64,000 bases of DNA from Candidatus Sphingomonas colombiensis (GTDB lineage: Bacteria; Pseudomonadota; Alphaproteobacteria; Sphingomonadales; Sphingomonadaceae), in contig CP119315.1 of NCBI GenBank assembly GCA_029202845.1, positions 2,511,001 through 2,575,000 of the forward strand, read 5' to 3'. The position numbers and the translations under genes are program-made. Below, one piece after another: positions 17,195 to 25,413 of this stretch (position 1 is its first letter; each line of letters begins with the position of its first letter). The notes under the pieces were generated by a model, which saw only the letters and a list, made by a program, of their open reading frames with translations, searched no databases and was not told where the DNA came from.

Positions 17195-18187
17195 CTAGAT
17201 CTTGAACTCGGCGAAGGTCTCCGGCGCGAACATCTCTTCGATCGTCAGACGGCGCGGCGACAGGCCCTGTTCGTGGTGATAGCGGGTGAACGTCTCGATC
17301 ACATGGCGGTTGCGGCCGATGCCATAGGGCCACCATTCCTTGCCCATCGTGGCGATCGTATCCTCCACCGCCGCGATCTGCCAGGGCAGCATCGTCTTGA
17401 GCGAGGCGGAAACCAGCAATTGCTCGTAGCTCAGCCGCTGGGCCTCGACGAACGCCTTGTAAAGCGATTGCGCGATCCAGCGGTTTTTCTCGTAAACTTC
17501 GCGGCGGATCGCGACGACATGCATGATCGGAAAGATGCCGGTCTTGGCAAAATAGGCTTTCTCGACGTTGACGAAATCGGGAAACAGCCGGCGCACCTTG
17601 TCGGGCTCGGAATAGAAGGTCGATGGCGCGCGCGCGGTGTGGAGCGCATCGATCTCGCCATCCGCCAGCATGCGGGTGAGGGTCTGTGTCGGCCCGATCG
17701 GCTCGACCTTGAATTGTGGGGGCAGGTTGAGCTTCAACTTCTCCTCGCGCCCCGGCTCCTCCTCGCCGCCGGTGACATAGGTGACCGATGTGGGATCGAC
17801 GCCATATTCGTCCTGCAGGATGCCGCGAATCCATACCGGCGCGGTCATCTGATATTCGGGCACACCGATCCGCTTGCCGATCAGGTCGCTGGGCTTTTCG
17901 ATCCCGCTTTTCGCCGAAACGAAGATGCACGAATGGCGGAAGAAGCGAGAGGGAAACACCGGGATCGCAATGAAGCCCGGATTATCGCGCCCCAGCGTGA
18001 CGCAATAGGATGACATCGACAGTTCCGCCGCATCGAATTCGCGATTGCGTAGCATGCGGAAAAAAGTTTCCTCGACGTCGAGCGCCTGGAAATTGAGATC
18101 GATGCCGTCCGGCTGGACGCGCCCGGTCTGCAGCGCATCGGTGCGGTCATAATTCCAGCATGCGAACGAAAGGGGGACGCGGCTCAT
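17195..18187 (-). CDS. 4,5-dihydroxyphthalate decarboxylase-like protein (Pht5-like)
   Basis: The 330-residue protein has the periplasmic-binding-protein-like fold of the 4,5-dihydroxyphthalate decarboxylase family. Typical segments are FACWNYDRTDALQTGRVQPD, then ELSMSSYCVTLGR, IPVFPSRFFRHSCIFVS, LIGKRIGVPEYQMTAPVWIR and FPIMHVVAIRREVYEKNRWI. There is no signal peptide, which argues against a transport binding protein. The family removes one carboxylate from 4,5-dihydroxyphthalate to give protocatechuate. Its start overlaps the stop of the Gfo/Idh/MocA gene (ATGA), matching the pht4-pht5 arrangement. The true substrate may be a related aromatic acid. Confidence 0.8.
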   Translation of the reverse strand: MSRVPLSFACWNYDRTDALQTGRVQPDGIDLNFQALDVEETFFRMLRNREFDAAELSMSSYCVTLGRDNPGFIAIPVFPSRFFRHSCIFVSAKSGIEKPSDLIGKRIGVPEYQMTAPVWIRGILQDEYGVDPTSVTYVTGGEEEPGREEKLKLNLPPQFKVEPIGPTQTLTRMLADGEIDALHTARAPSTFYSEPDKVRRLFPDFVNVEKAYFAKTGIFPIMHVVAIRREVYEKNRWIAQSLYKAFVEAQRLSYEQLLVSASLKTMLPWQIAAVEDTIATMGKEWWPYGIGRNRHVIETFTRYHHEQGLSPRRLTIEEMFAPETFAEFKI

Positions 18188-19374
18188 GGGGTAATCTTCT
18201 CCAGCGCGGTATCGATGATTGTGTCGGGGAATGTTTCGGCCTGACGGGTGGCGGAATCGATCAGCGCGACGCACGCGGCCATGGTTTCGAGCCCCCAGCG
18301 GCCATCATGGATCGCGGGGCGGGCGCCGCCGATCGCGGCGGCAAATTCGTCGATCACCGCCTGACGGGGCACGACGGGCGGCGCGATCGGCCGCCATTCG
18401 CGCGCGTCGTCGGCATAAAGCATCAGGCCGGTCGGCAGCACCTTGATGTCGGCGCGCTCGCAACTCGCCAGGATGAAGCCGAAATGTTCGTGATGCGGGG
18501 CGGGCGATCCCGGCTGCTGCCGGCTCGCGCCATAAGTGCGTGCCAGCTTCGCGGCGATTTCGTCCTGCGGCGAATGGTGACGAAGCGCGCGCCGTGCCGT
18601 GCCATAGGCTTCGGGATCCTTCGGGTGGCCAAGTTCGCCGATCCAGCCGAGCAGCTCGTCGCTGTCGTAATGGGCATAGCCGCTATAGGAGAGGGTGGCC
18701 GCCGCTCCGCCGTCGAAAAACAGCATCGCGCTATAGGCGCCGTCGCTCGGGCGAGCGCCGTCCCAATTGCCGGTGACGGCGCGAACCGAGCGCAGCTTTC
18801 GCCCGACCAGCCGCCGCACCACATCGATCTGATGCGCGGCCTGACTATAGACCACGCCACCGCCGCGCGCGGGATCAAGCTCCTCCGGGCGGCGCGGGCG
18901 GTACATGAAATCGGTGAAGTTGAACGCGAGAAGCTGGCGCAGCGGGCCATAAACGCCAGCTTCGATCAGATCGGCCGCGGCGCGCACCGGGGCATCGAAG
19001 CCATGGCTTGGCCCGACGACGAGCACGCGATTCGCGCGCCGCGCCGCCTCGGCCATCGCCGCGCAATCGTTCACGCTGGTCGCCATCGGCTTCTCAACCA
19101 GCACATGCTTGCCCGCGCGCAGCGCCGCGATCGCCTGTTCGGCATGATATTCGTGCGGGGAGGCGATATAGACGGCATCGATATCGGGCGCGGCGAGCAT
19201 CGCCTCCAGCGAGGGGAACGGCGTCGCGCCAAATTCGGCGGCAAATTGCCGGCACGCATCCGCGCGCGGATCGACCGCCCCCGCCAGCACAATACGCGCG
19301 TCGCCGACGAGTGCCGGTTGCGTGAGCATGAAGCCACGCCCCAGCCCGACGATCCCCAGTCGAATTATGTCCAT
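18184..19374 (-). CDS. Gfo/Idh/MocA oxidoreductase, dihydrodiol dehydrogenase-like (Pht4-like)
   Basis: The 396-residue protein opens with the NAD(P)-binding strand LGIVGLGRGF and carries the family signature EKPMATS with its catalytic Lys, plus SPHEYHAEQAIAALRAGKHV. The C-terminal half is the alpha/beta oxidoreductase domain (GGGVVYSQAAHQIDVVRRLV). In phthalate degradation a protein of this family oxidises cis-4,5-dihydrodiol-phthalate to the catechol. The ATG at 19374 is preceded by GCGAGGGG and begins exactly at the Rossmann strand. It is divergent from the Rieske oxygenase and translationally coupled to the decarboxylase-like gene. Confidence 0.85.
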   Translation of the reverse strand: MDIIRLGIVGLGRGFMLTQPALVGDARIVLAGAVDPRADACRQFAAEFGATPFPSLEAMLAAPDIDAVYIASPHEYHAEQAIAALRAGKHVLVEKPMATSVNDCAAMAEAARRANRVLVVGPSHGFDAPVRAAADLIEAGVYGPLRQLLAFNFTDFMYRPRRPEELDPARGGGVVYSQAAHQIDVVRRLVGRKLRSVRAVTGNWDGARPSDGAYSAMLFFDGGAAATLSYSGYAHYDSDELLGWIGELGHPKDPEAYGTARRALRHHSPQDEIAAKLARTYGASRQQPGSPAPHHEHFGFILASCERADIKVLPTGLMLYADDAREWRPIAPPVVPRQAVIDEFAAAIGGARPAIHDGRWGLETMAACVALIDSATRQAETFPDTIIDTALEKITP

Positions 19375-19428
19375 CGCCCCTCGCAGCCTCTCAACGCGAT
19401 CCGTGATTAACCCGTCCGAGGCTTGAAA

Positions 19429-19460
19429 GTCAAAATGCTTCGCTATAGAAGTATTTTGAC
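19429..19460. promoter_or_regulatory. 12-base interrupted palindrome, probable operator of the catabolic cluster
   Basis: GTCAAAATGCTT and AAGTATTTTGAC are inverted copies with a single mismatch, separated by CGCTATAG. The site is AT-rich within GC-rich DNA and sits in the middle of the 142-base divergent promoter region between the Gfo/Idh/MocA gene (start 19374) and the Rieske oxygenase gene (start 19517). Symmetry and position suit a dimeric repressor; the MarR protein encoded at 16601-17068 is the nearest candidate. Confidence 0.7.
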
Positions 19461-19516
19461 CGTGGCGGTTCGACGGGATCGAACCGACCGCGCCGCGCAG
19501 GAATTGAGGATTGGCG

Positions 19517-20812
19517 ATGACACCCGAACAGAACGACCTTCTTTGCCGCGTCCAGGGCGAGGCACCGATGGGGCGACTGATGCGCCAGCACTGGCTGCCG
19601 GCCTGCATGAGCGAGGAAGTCGCGACGCCCGATTGCACCCCGCTGAAGGTGCGGCTGCTTGGCGAGAATATGGTGGTGTTCCGCGACAGCAATGGCCGCG
19701 TCGGCGCGCTTGATGAGCTTTGCCCACATCGCCGTGCGTCGCTTGCCTTCGGGCGCAACGAGGAATGCGGCCTGCGCTGCCTGTATCACGGCTGGAAATT
19801 CGACGTTGACGGCAATGCGGTCGACATGTCGTCGGAGCCGGTCGATGCGACATTGCGCACAACGATGAAGGCCAAAGCCTATCCGGTGCATGAAGCGGGC
19901 GGTTTCATCTGGGTGTGGATGGGCGATCCGGCGCAGGTCACGCCGTTCGCGACGCCCAATTGGGCGATGGCGCCGGCGGGCAAGATCAGCATCGTGAAGA
20001 TGCATGGCGCGTGCAATTGGGCGCAGGTGCTGGAGGGATCGATCGATTCAGCGCACAGCTCCAGCCTGCATTCCACCAACATGCCGACCGCGACCGAGGT
20101 GGATGGTTCCACCGCGACCGAAACCGCGTGGCTGCGCCCCTCCGCCGACAAGGCGCCGCGGCTCGAAGTGCAGAAGACGCCCTTCGGCTTTCGCTATGTC
20201 GCGATCCGCACGCCGATCGTCGATGCCGACAAGCAGGATTATGTGCGCATGACGTTGTTCGTCGCGCCGTTCACCGTCCATATCCCGTCGAACGATCAAT
20301 ATCATCTGAGCCAGATGCTGGTGCCGATCGATGATGAGAACACCATGTTCTACTGGATCGCCTGGCATCCCGAGAAGGGCATTTCGCAGGACGCGTGGCG
20401 CCGGTTCTGCGGCGCGGAGATCGGCAAGGATGTCGAGCCGGTGACGTTCCGCAAGGTCCGCAACGCCGGGAACAATTATATGCAGGATCGCGCGGCGATG
20501 CGGGCGGGCGACTTCACCGGCATCTATGGCATCCCGACGCAGGATATGGCTATGTGGGAATCGATGGGCCCGATCGCGGATCGCAGCGAGGATCGGCTGG
20601 GATCGAGCGACAAGGCGATCTTCACCTTCCGCACCCAGATGTATCGCGCCGCGCAGGCCGTGGCGCGCGGCGAGCCTGCGATCGGCACGACAGAGCCCCG
20701 CGTCCCGCATGACAGCCTCATGTCGTTCGAGGGCATGGTTCCCAAGGGCGACGACTGGCGCGTGCTCAATGTCTCTGACGAGGAAAAGGCGATCGCCGTG
20801 GCAGCGGATTGA
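19517..20812 (+). CDS. Rieske non-haem iron oxygenase, alpha subunit (phthalate 4,5-dioxygenase-like)
   Basis: The 431-residue protein has a Rieske [2Fe-2S] site with Cys69-x-His71 and Cys88-x2-His91 (ELCPHR and CLYHGWKF). The catalytic domain has the mononuclear iron region NWAQVLEGSIDSAHSSSLH, giving the D-x2-H-x4-H pattern. Length and the opening RLMRQHWLPACMSEE resemble the class IA phthalate 4,5-dioxygenase/vanillate demethylase group. GAGGA precedes the ATG at 19517. It would hydroxylate an aromatic acid using electrons from a reductase; no ferredoxin or reductase gene is in the window. It is divergent from the Pht4/Pht5-like genes, so the substrate is probably phthalate-like. Confidence 0.87.
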   Translation: MTPEQNDLLCRVQGEAPMGRLMRQHWLPACMSEEVATPDCTPLKVRLLGENMVVFRDSNGRVGALDELCPHRRASLAFGRNEECGLRCLYHGWKFDVDGNAVDMSSEPVDATLRTTMKAKAYPVHEAGGFIWVWMGDPAQVTPFATPNWAMAPAGKISIVKMHGACNWAQVLEGSIDSAHSSSLHSTNMPTATEVDGSTATETAWLRPSADKAPRLEVQKTPFGFRYVAIRTPIVDADKQDYVRMTLFVAPFTVHIPSNDQYHLSQMLVPIDDENTMFYWIAWHPEKGISQDAWRRFCGAEIGKDVEPVTFRKVRNAGNNYMQDRAAMRAGDFTGIYGIPTQDMAMWESMGPIADRSEDRLGSSDKAIFTFRTQMYRAAQAVARGEPAIGTTEPRVPHDSLMSFEGMVPKGDDWRVLNVSDEEKAIAVAAD

Positions 20813-20920
20813 GCGTTGCCCGGCGTGAGGCCGGGCCCGCCCATGGTGCCAGAATGACAAATCGTCGGGGAAGGAAGTGCGGAAAAACGCACTCACCCCG
20901 CAAGGGAGAGGAGATTATCC

Positions 20921-22045
20921 ATGCGTCCGAGCGACTATGATATGGCGGCACTTGCGGCGCGAGCGGAGATCGGTGACGTAATTCACCGTTATTGCCACGC
21001 TACCGATCGTCGCAATTGGTGGCTGATGGATAGCGTGTTTCACGAAGATGCGATCTGCCATCTCTCGGTGATCGGTGGATCGTGGCGTGAATTCGTCGCG
21101 CAGGGCGCGACGTTGCTAGAGCATGTCGAAACCACGCACCATCAGGTTGGCAATATCCAGATCGCGATCGATGGCGCGGTGGCCCATGTCGAAACCTATG
21201 TCACCGCGTTTCATCGCGTGCCGGCCGATGCTCCTGCGGGAGGTCCGTTCGGCGGCACGGGCGAAGCCTATGACGCGGTTTTCGGCGCGCGCTATATCGA
21301 TCGCTTCCAGCAGCGCGACGGCCGATGGCGCATCGCCGAACGCCGCTCGGCTGCCGAATATCGTCACTATCGCCCCGTCAGCGAGGGCGCGCTGGCCAGC
21401 GTGCCGGCGCAATTCCGTGGCGCGTTCGGGGATGCGGACGTCTCCGCGCCCGTCGTGGCGGGGTGGCGACGCAGCGAGGCCGAGCCGCCGCATCTCGATC
21501 AGCTCGCGGCGCGCGCCGAGATCGCCGATGTGGTCAATCGCTTCTGCCATGCGGTCGATCGACATCGCTGGGAATTGATGGCGCACGTTTTCCACGATGA
21601 CGCGACCTCCCGGATACTCGACAAGGTGCGCCCGTGGCGCGAGATGGTGGCGGCCGCGCGTGGATCGATGGGGGCGCTGGGGCCGACGCATCACCAGACC
21701 GGCAACATGCTGATCGCTTTCGATGGCGAGGTCGCGCACGTCGAGACGTATGTCACGGCATATCATCGCGTGCCGTCGAGCGCGCCGGCGGCGGCGCTCT
21801 GGGATGGTCGCACTGAGGATTATGATGGCGTCGCCGGTGGCCGCTACATCGATCGCTTCGAGCGGCGGGACGGACAGTGGAAGATCGCCGAACGCCAGAC
21901 ACTGGTGGAATGGCGCAACGATCGCCCCGTGAACGAAGGCGGACTAAACGCGGTGCCGCAGACGTTTCGCGGTCAGCGCGGTGATGCCGATGTGTCGCGA
22001 CCAGTCGTCGCGCGCCTTCTCGGGGATCGCGCGGAGCTGGTTTAG
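20921..22045 (+). CDS. Tandem SnoaL/NTF2-like protein (two fused domains)
   Basis: The 374-residue protein is an internal duplication. Both halves contain the SnoaL_4 layout: LAARAEIGDVIHRYCHATDR at about 8-27 matches LAARAEIADVVNRFCHAVDR at about 191-210; THHQVGN matches THHQTGN; AHVETYVTAFHRVP matches AHVETYVTAYHRVP; ARYIDRFQQRDGRWRIAERR matches GRYIDRFERRDGQWKIAERQ. The fold occurs in small hydratases, isomerases and beta subunits of ring-hydroxylating dioxygenases. A strong GGAGAGGAGA precedes the ATG. It follows the Rieske gene by 108 bases and probably acts in the same pathway, either as an enzyme or as a structural partner; its reaction is unknown. Confidence 0.82.
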   Translation: MRPSDYDMAALAARAEIGDVIHRYCHATDRRNWWLMDSVFHEDAICHLSVIGGSWREFVAQGATLLEHVETTHHQVGNIQIAIDGAVAHVETYVTAFHRVPADAPAGGPFGGTGEAYDAVFGARYIDRFQQRDGRWRIAERRSAAEYRHYRPVSEGALASVPAQFRGAFGDADVSAPVVAGWRRSEAEPPHLDQLAARAEIADVVNRFCHAVDRHRWELMAHVFHDDATSRILDKVRPWREMVAAARGSMGALGPTHHQTGNMLIAFDGEVAHVETYVTAYHRVPSSAPAAALWDGRTEDYDGVAGGRYIDRFERRDGQWKIAERQTLVEWRNDRPVNEGGLNAVPQTFRGQRGDADVSRPVVARLLGDRAELV

Positions 22046-22321
22046 CCCGGTCGCCGACGCCCGCTCATGCGCGCCGGGCCCGGGGGTGTTTGCCGCGCGC
22101 GAGGGGTGACGTCGCGGACCTAGCGTCCGCCATCGGGCCCTTTGCATCCTGCGAACACGCCGGTTTTGCGGATACCACCCCTCGTTCCCGCCACCCCTAA
22201 GAGAGCGAATAATTCGATGACGAACGATTGACGGGCGCAATATCGTTTCGTATTCAAAGTATCTGCGGTGTTTAATAATCAGGCCCAAAAAATGGGCCGA
22301 ACCAAACGCGGGGAGGATCTT
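22046..22321. other. Intergenic leader before the TonB receptor gene
   Basis: These 276 bases hold no convincing gene. The first 150 are GC-rich with several short complementary runs (for example GCGGACC and GGTCCGC-like pieces around 22115-22130). The last 110 are more AT-rich, consistent with a promoter for the receptor gene at 22322. Confidence 0.5.
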
Positions 22322-24559
22322 ATGGGGCTGAAATTAACGCATCTATTGGTCGGCGTTGCATCGGGAGCGATTTGCCTCGCGAGCCCGGCATTGGCGCAGG
22401 TGTCTGACGGCGGCGGGGCGGACGCGGCGAAGGCTCAGCCGGTGGGCGCTCCCGATATCGTCGTTACGGCGCAGAAGCGCGCGGAGCGGCTTCAGGACGT
22501 GCCGATTTCGATGGAGGTTCTGTCCGCCAAGAATTTGGCCACCTTCCACGCGGATAACTTCAAGGCGCTGAGCGTGCCGAACATGAGCGTCGGCGAAGTC
22601 GGCGGCAACCAGGTCATTTATATGCGCGGTTTCGGCTCGCCGTCGCAGAACTATGCCTTCGATCAATCGGTCAGCCTGTACATCGACGGCATCTATGCCG
22701 GTAAGTCGCGCCAATTCACCTTCCCGTTTTTCGATCAGGAGCGGGTCGAGGTGTTGCGCGGGCCGCAGGGCGCGCTGTTCGGGAAGAATACCGCCGCCGG
22801 CGCGATCAGCGTCATCTCGGCGCAACCGACCTCGACCCTGCAGGGCAGCGCGACCGCAATCTACAATTTCGGCCTTCACGGCTATGAATTGTCGGGCTTC
22901 GTGTCGGGGCCGCTGGCCGACGGGTTGAGCGTGCGACTGGCCGGGAAGGTCGTCGATAACGATGGCTATATGAAAAATCTCGCGCTCGATCGCCGCGAGC
23001 CGACGAACAAATCCCAGCTCGTTCGCCTGAGCGCCAAATATTCGAGCGGCGATTTCGATTATTTCGCCAAGGCCGAATATGGTCACGCAAAAAGCCGGGG
23101 CAGCGTCACGGTTTCCGGGCCGCTGACCACGGCGCAGCGACCTCTTCTGACCCGCTATAACGTCGATGATTCAGTGCTTGGGCCGGCAGGATTCGATACG
23201 ACATCGTGGAACATCGCCGGCACGGGCAATCTGCATCTGGGCGAATATACGCTGACCTCGGTCACTGGTTATTCTTATTTCAAGGCAGGGCACGTCAATA
23301 ACTTCGACCAGACCATTCCGGGCGGTGGCATTACGACCGCCAGCGTCTTCAATAGCTATCCAGAAAAATTCAAGCAATTCTCTCAGGAAATTCGCCTGCA
23401 ATCTCCCGTCGGCGGGATGTTTGATTACATCATTGGCGCGTATTACGACAATTCGCGATATGAAGTAGGGCAGGGAAGCCAGTATCGTCTGGCGATTGGT
23501 AATTTCCTGCTGCACAGTAACTTTAAGCAGCGCGCGGAATCGTACTCGATTTTCGGGCAAGGCGTGCTCCACTTTACGGATCAAGTGCGGCTCATCGGCA
23601 GCCTGCGCTATTCGCACACCTCGAAACACGGGTCTTTCAGCGGCGCGCAGGATCAGGGACCGTTCCCGCTCAGGCCGGCGAGCACGGCCGTTGGCTCGCT
23701 CAGCGAAGGGAAGGTCGATCCGTCGGCGACGCTGCAATATGACATCAATCGTCGCGTTATGGTTTATGCGACTTACGGTCAGGGATCGAAATCGGGCGGG
23801 TTCGTTTCGAATACTTACGGCACGACGAGCGCGAACTTCACGTTCAATCCGGAACGTTCGCAGAATTTCGAACTCGGGGTGAAAAGCACGCTCTTCGATG
23901 GCAGGCTGGTTGCAAATGCGGCAATATATAAGATCAAATTCGATGATCTTCAGGTTTCTACCTACAATGCGAACGTTCAGAGTTATCTGGTAGGTAACGC
24001 GGCCAGAGCCAGCGGCAAGGGCATCGAAGGCTCACTGACCTGGTATCCGGTGACCAATTTCGATATTACCGCCACCGCCGCGTATCAGGATGTCAAATAT
24101 GATGACTTCCCGGGCGCCCAGTGTTTGGCCAGCCAGCCCATCAGCCAATGCAATCCGCTCAATCCGGCAAGCGTTCTCGCCAACAATCTGGCGGGTTCTC
24201 CGCTGCCGAATATTTCGAAGTTCAGCGGAAATGTTCAGCTGCATCACGCAATGGATTTGCCGAGCGATTTCAAATTGAACACCACCGTAGCGGTCGACGG
24301 GCGTTCAAAATTCTTCAACTCGGACGATCAAAGCCCGCTTTATGGTTTGCAGAAGGGCTTCGCCAAGCTGAATGCCCGGATCGAGCTGTCGCCTGCGGAT
24401 AGCAGATGGCACGTCGCGCTGGTCGGTACGAACCTGACGAACAAGTTGACGACCTCCGGCGCGTTCATGTTGCCCGCGCCCATCACGACCGTGCCACGGG
24501 CACTTTACTGGGTCGATCCGTCTCGCAACATCTCGATCGAAGCAAGCGTGAAATTCTAG
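22322..24559 (+). CDS. TonB-dependent outer membrane receptor (catabolic cluster)
   Basis: The 745-residue protein has a signal peptide ending in ASPALAQ, a TonB-box-like stretch PDIVVTAQKRAERLQDVPIS, and a plug domain with YMRGFGSPSQNYAFDQSVSLY and the motif QERVEVLRGPQGALFGKNT. A 22-strand barrel follows, ending in the aromatic residue Phe as outer-membrane proteins do. GGAGG precedes the ATG at 22322, while the longer upstream reading lacks a signal. In sphingomonads such receptors often import aromatic or other organic substrates rather than siderophores, and its place between the Rieske cluster and two SDR genes supports uptake of the cluster substrate. Confidence 0.9.
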   Translation: MGLKLTHLLVGVASGAICLASPALAQVSDGGGADAAKAQPVGAPDIVVTAQKRAERLQDVPISMEVLSAKNLATFHADNFKALSVPNMSVGEVGGNQVIYMRGFGSPSQNYAFDQSVSLYIDGIYAGKSRQFTFPFFDQERVEVLRGPQGALFGKNTAAGAISVISAQPTSTLQGSATAIYNFGLHGYELSGFVSGPLADGLSVRLAGKVVDNDGYMKNLALDRREPTNKSQLVRLSAKYSSGDFDYFAKAEYGHAKSRGSVTVSGPLTTAQRPLLTRYNVDDSVLGPAGFDTTSWNIAGTGNLHLGEYTLTSVTGYSYFKAGHVNNFDQTIPGGGITTASVFNSYPEKFKQFSQEIRLQSPVGGMFDYIIGAYYDNSRYEVGQGSQYRLAIGNFLLHSNFKQRAESYSIFGQGVLHFTDQVRLIGSLRYSHTSKHGSFSGAQDQGPFPLRPASTAVGSLSEGKVDPSATLQYDINRRVMVYATYGQGSKSGGFVSNTYGTTSANFTFNPERSQNFELGVKSTLFDGRLVANAAIYKIKFDDLQVSTYNANVQSYLVGNAARASGKGIEGSLTWYPVTNFDITATAAYQDVKYDDFPGAQCLASQPISQCNPLNPASVLANNLAGSPLPNISKFSGNVQLHHAMDLPSDFKLNTTVAVDGRSKFFNSDDQSPLYGLQKGFAKLNARIELSPADSRWHVALVGTNLTNKLTTSGAFMLPAPITTVPRALYWVDPSRNISIEASVKF

Positions 24560-24600
24560 GCGGAGGATCGGGCCGCCCCAACCAGCTTGAGGAGTCGCGG

Positions 24601-25371
24601 GTGCTTAGAGGGAAAGTTGCGCTGATCACCGGCGCCGCGCGATGGTTGGGGCGGGCCTATGCGGAGACGCTCGCGACGCGGGGGGCGGCGGTTGCGATCG
24701 CCGATATCAACGAGGCGGGCGCCCGCGAGGTGGCGGAGGCGATAGAGGCGGCAGGGGGGCGTGCATGCGCGATCGCCATGGATGTCTCGTCCGAGGCATC
24801 CGTTGCGCGCGGCGTGGCGGCGGCGCAGGCGGCGCTGGGCGAGGTTTCTATTCTCGTCAACAACGCTGGTGGCCTGCTCGCCCCGGTCCAGAGCGCGGAA
24901 ACGTTCTCGCTCGAAGAGTGGAACCGCGCGCTGGCGGTCAATCTGACGGGTAGCTGGTTGTGCAGCCGAGCCGTCATTCCGCAGATGAAGGCGGCGCGGC
25001 GCGGCCGGATCGTCAACATCACCTCGACCACGTTCGACTATGGCCTGCCGACCGAGATGGCGCCCTATATCTCCGCGAAGGGCGGGATCGTCGGGCTGAC
25101 CCGTGCCCTGGCGCGTGAACTGGGGCCATATGACATCACCGTAAACGCCATCGCGCCGGGCCTGATCCAGCCGCAGGAGCGCACGGGGCGAACCTCGCTC
25201 TCCGCCGACAAGGCGAAGAGCATCACCGATCTTGTCGTGCCGCATCAATGCATCAAGCGACCCGGCGAGCCGGACGATCTGGCCGGTCCGGTCGCCTTCC
25301 TCGTGTCCGACGATGCGCGCTTCATCACGGGGCAGGTTTTGAATGTGGACGGTGGCTGGGCGCTCAAGTGA
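24601..25371 (+). CDS. Short-chain dehydrogenase/reductase
   Basis: The 256-residue SDR starts with GTG preceded by GAGGAG. It has the cofactor-binding segment VALITGAARWLGRAYAE, the structural NNAGG, a catalytic Ser in NITSTTF and the active-site Tyr-x3-Lys in PYISAKGG. In the usual TGxxxGxG motif the second Gly is replaced by Trp (TGAARWLG), which is uncommon and may affect cofactor binding. It lies 41 bases after the TonB receptor gene and 42 before a second SDR, so all three probably share one transcript. It likely oxidises an alcohol or dihydrodiol intermediate. Confidence 0.88.
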   Translation: MLRGKVALITGAARWLGRAYAETLATRGAAVAIADINEAGAREVAEAIEAAGGRACAIAMDVSSEASVARGVAAAQAALGEVSILVNNAGGLLAPVQSAETFSLEEWNRALAVNLTGSWLCSRAVIPQMKAARRGRIVNITSTTFDYGLPTEMAPYISAKGGIVGLTRALARELGPYDITVNAIAPGLIQPQERTGRTSLSADKAKSITDLVVPHQCIKRPGEPDDLAGPVAFLVSDDARFITGQVLNVDGGWALK

Positions 25372-25413
25372 GAACAACGGGCATGCCGACCCGTCGAGAA
25401 TAGGAGAAGCTTC

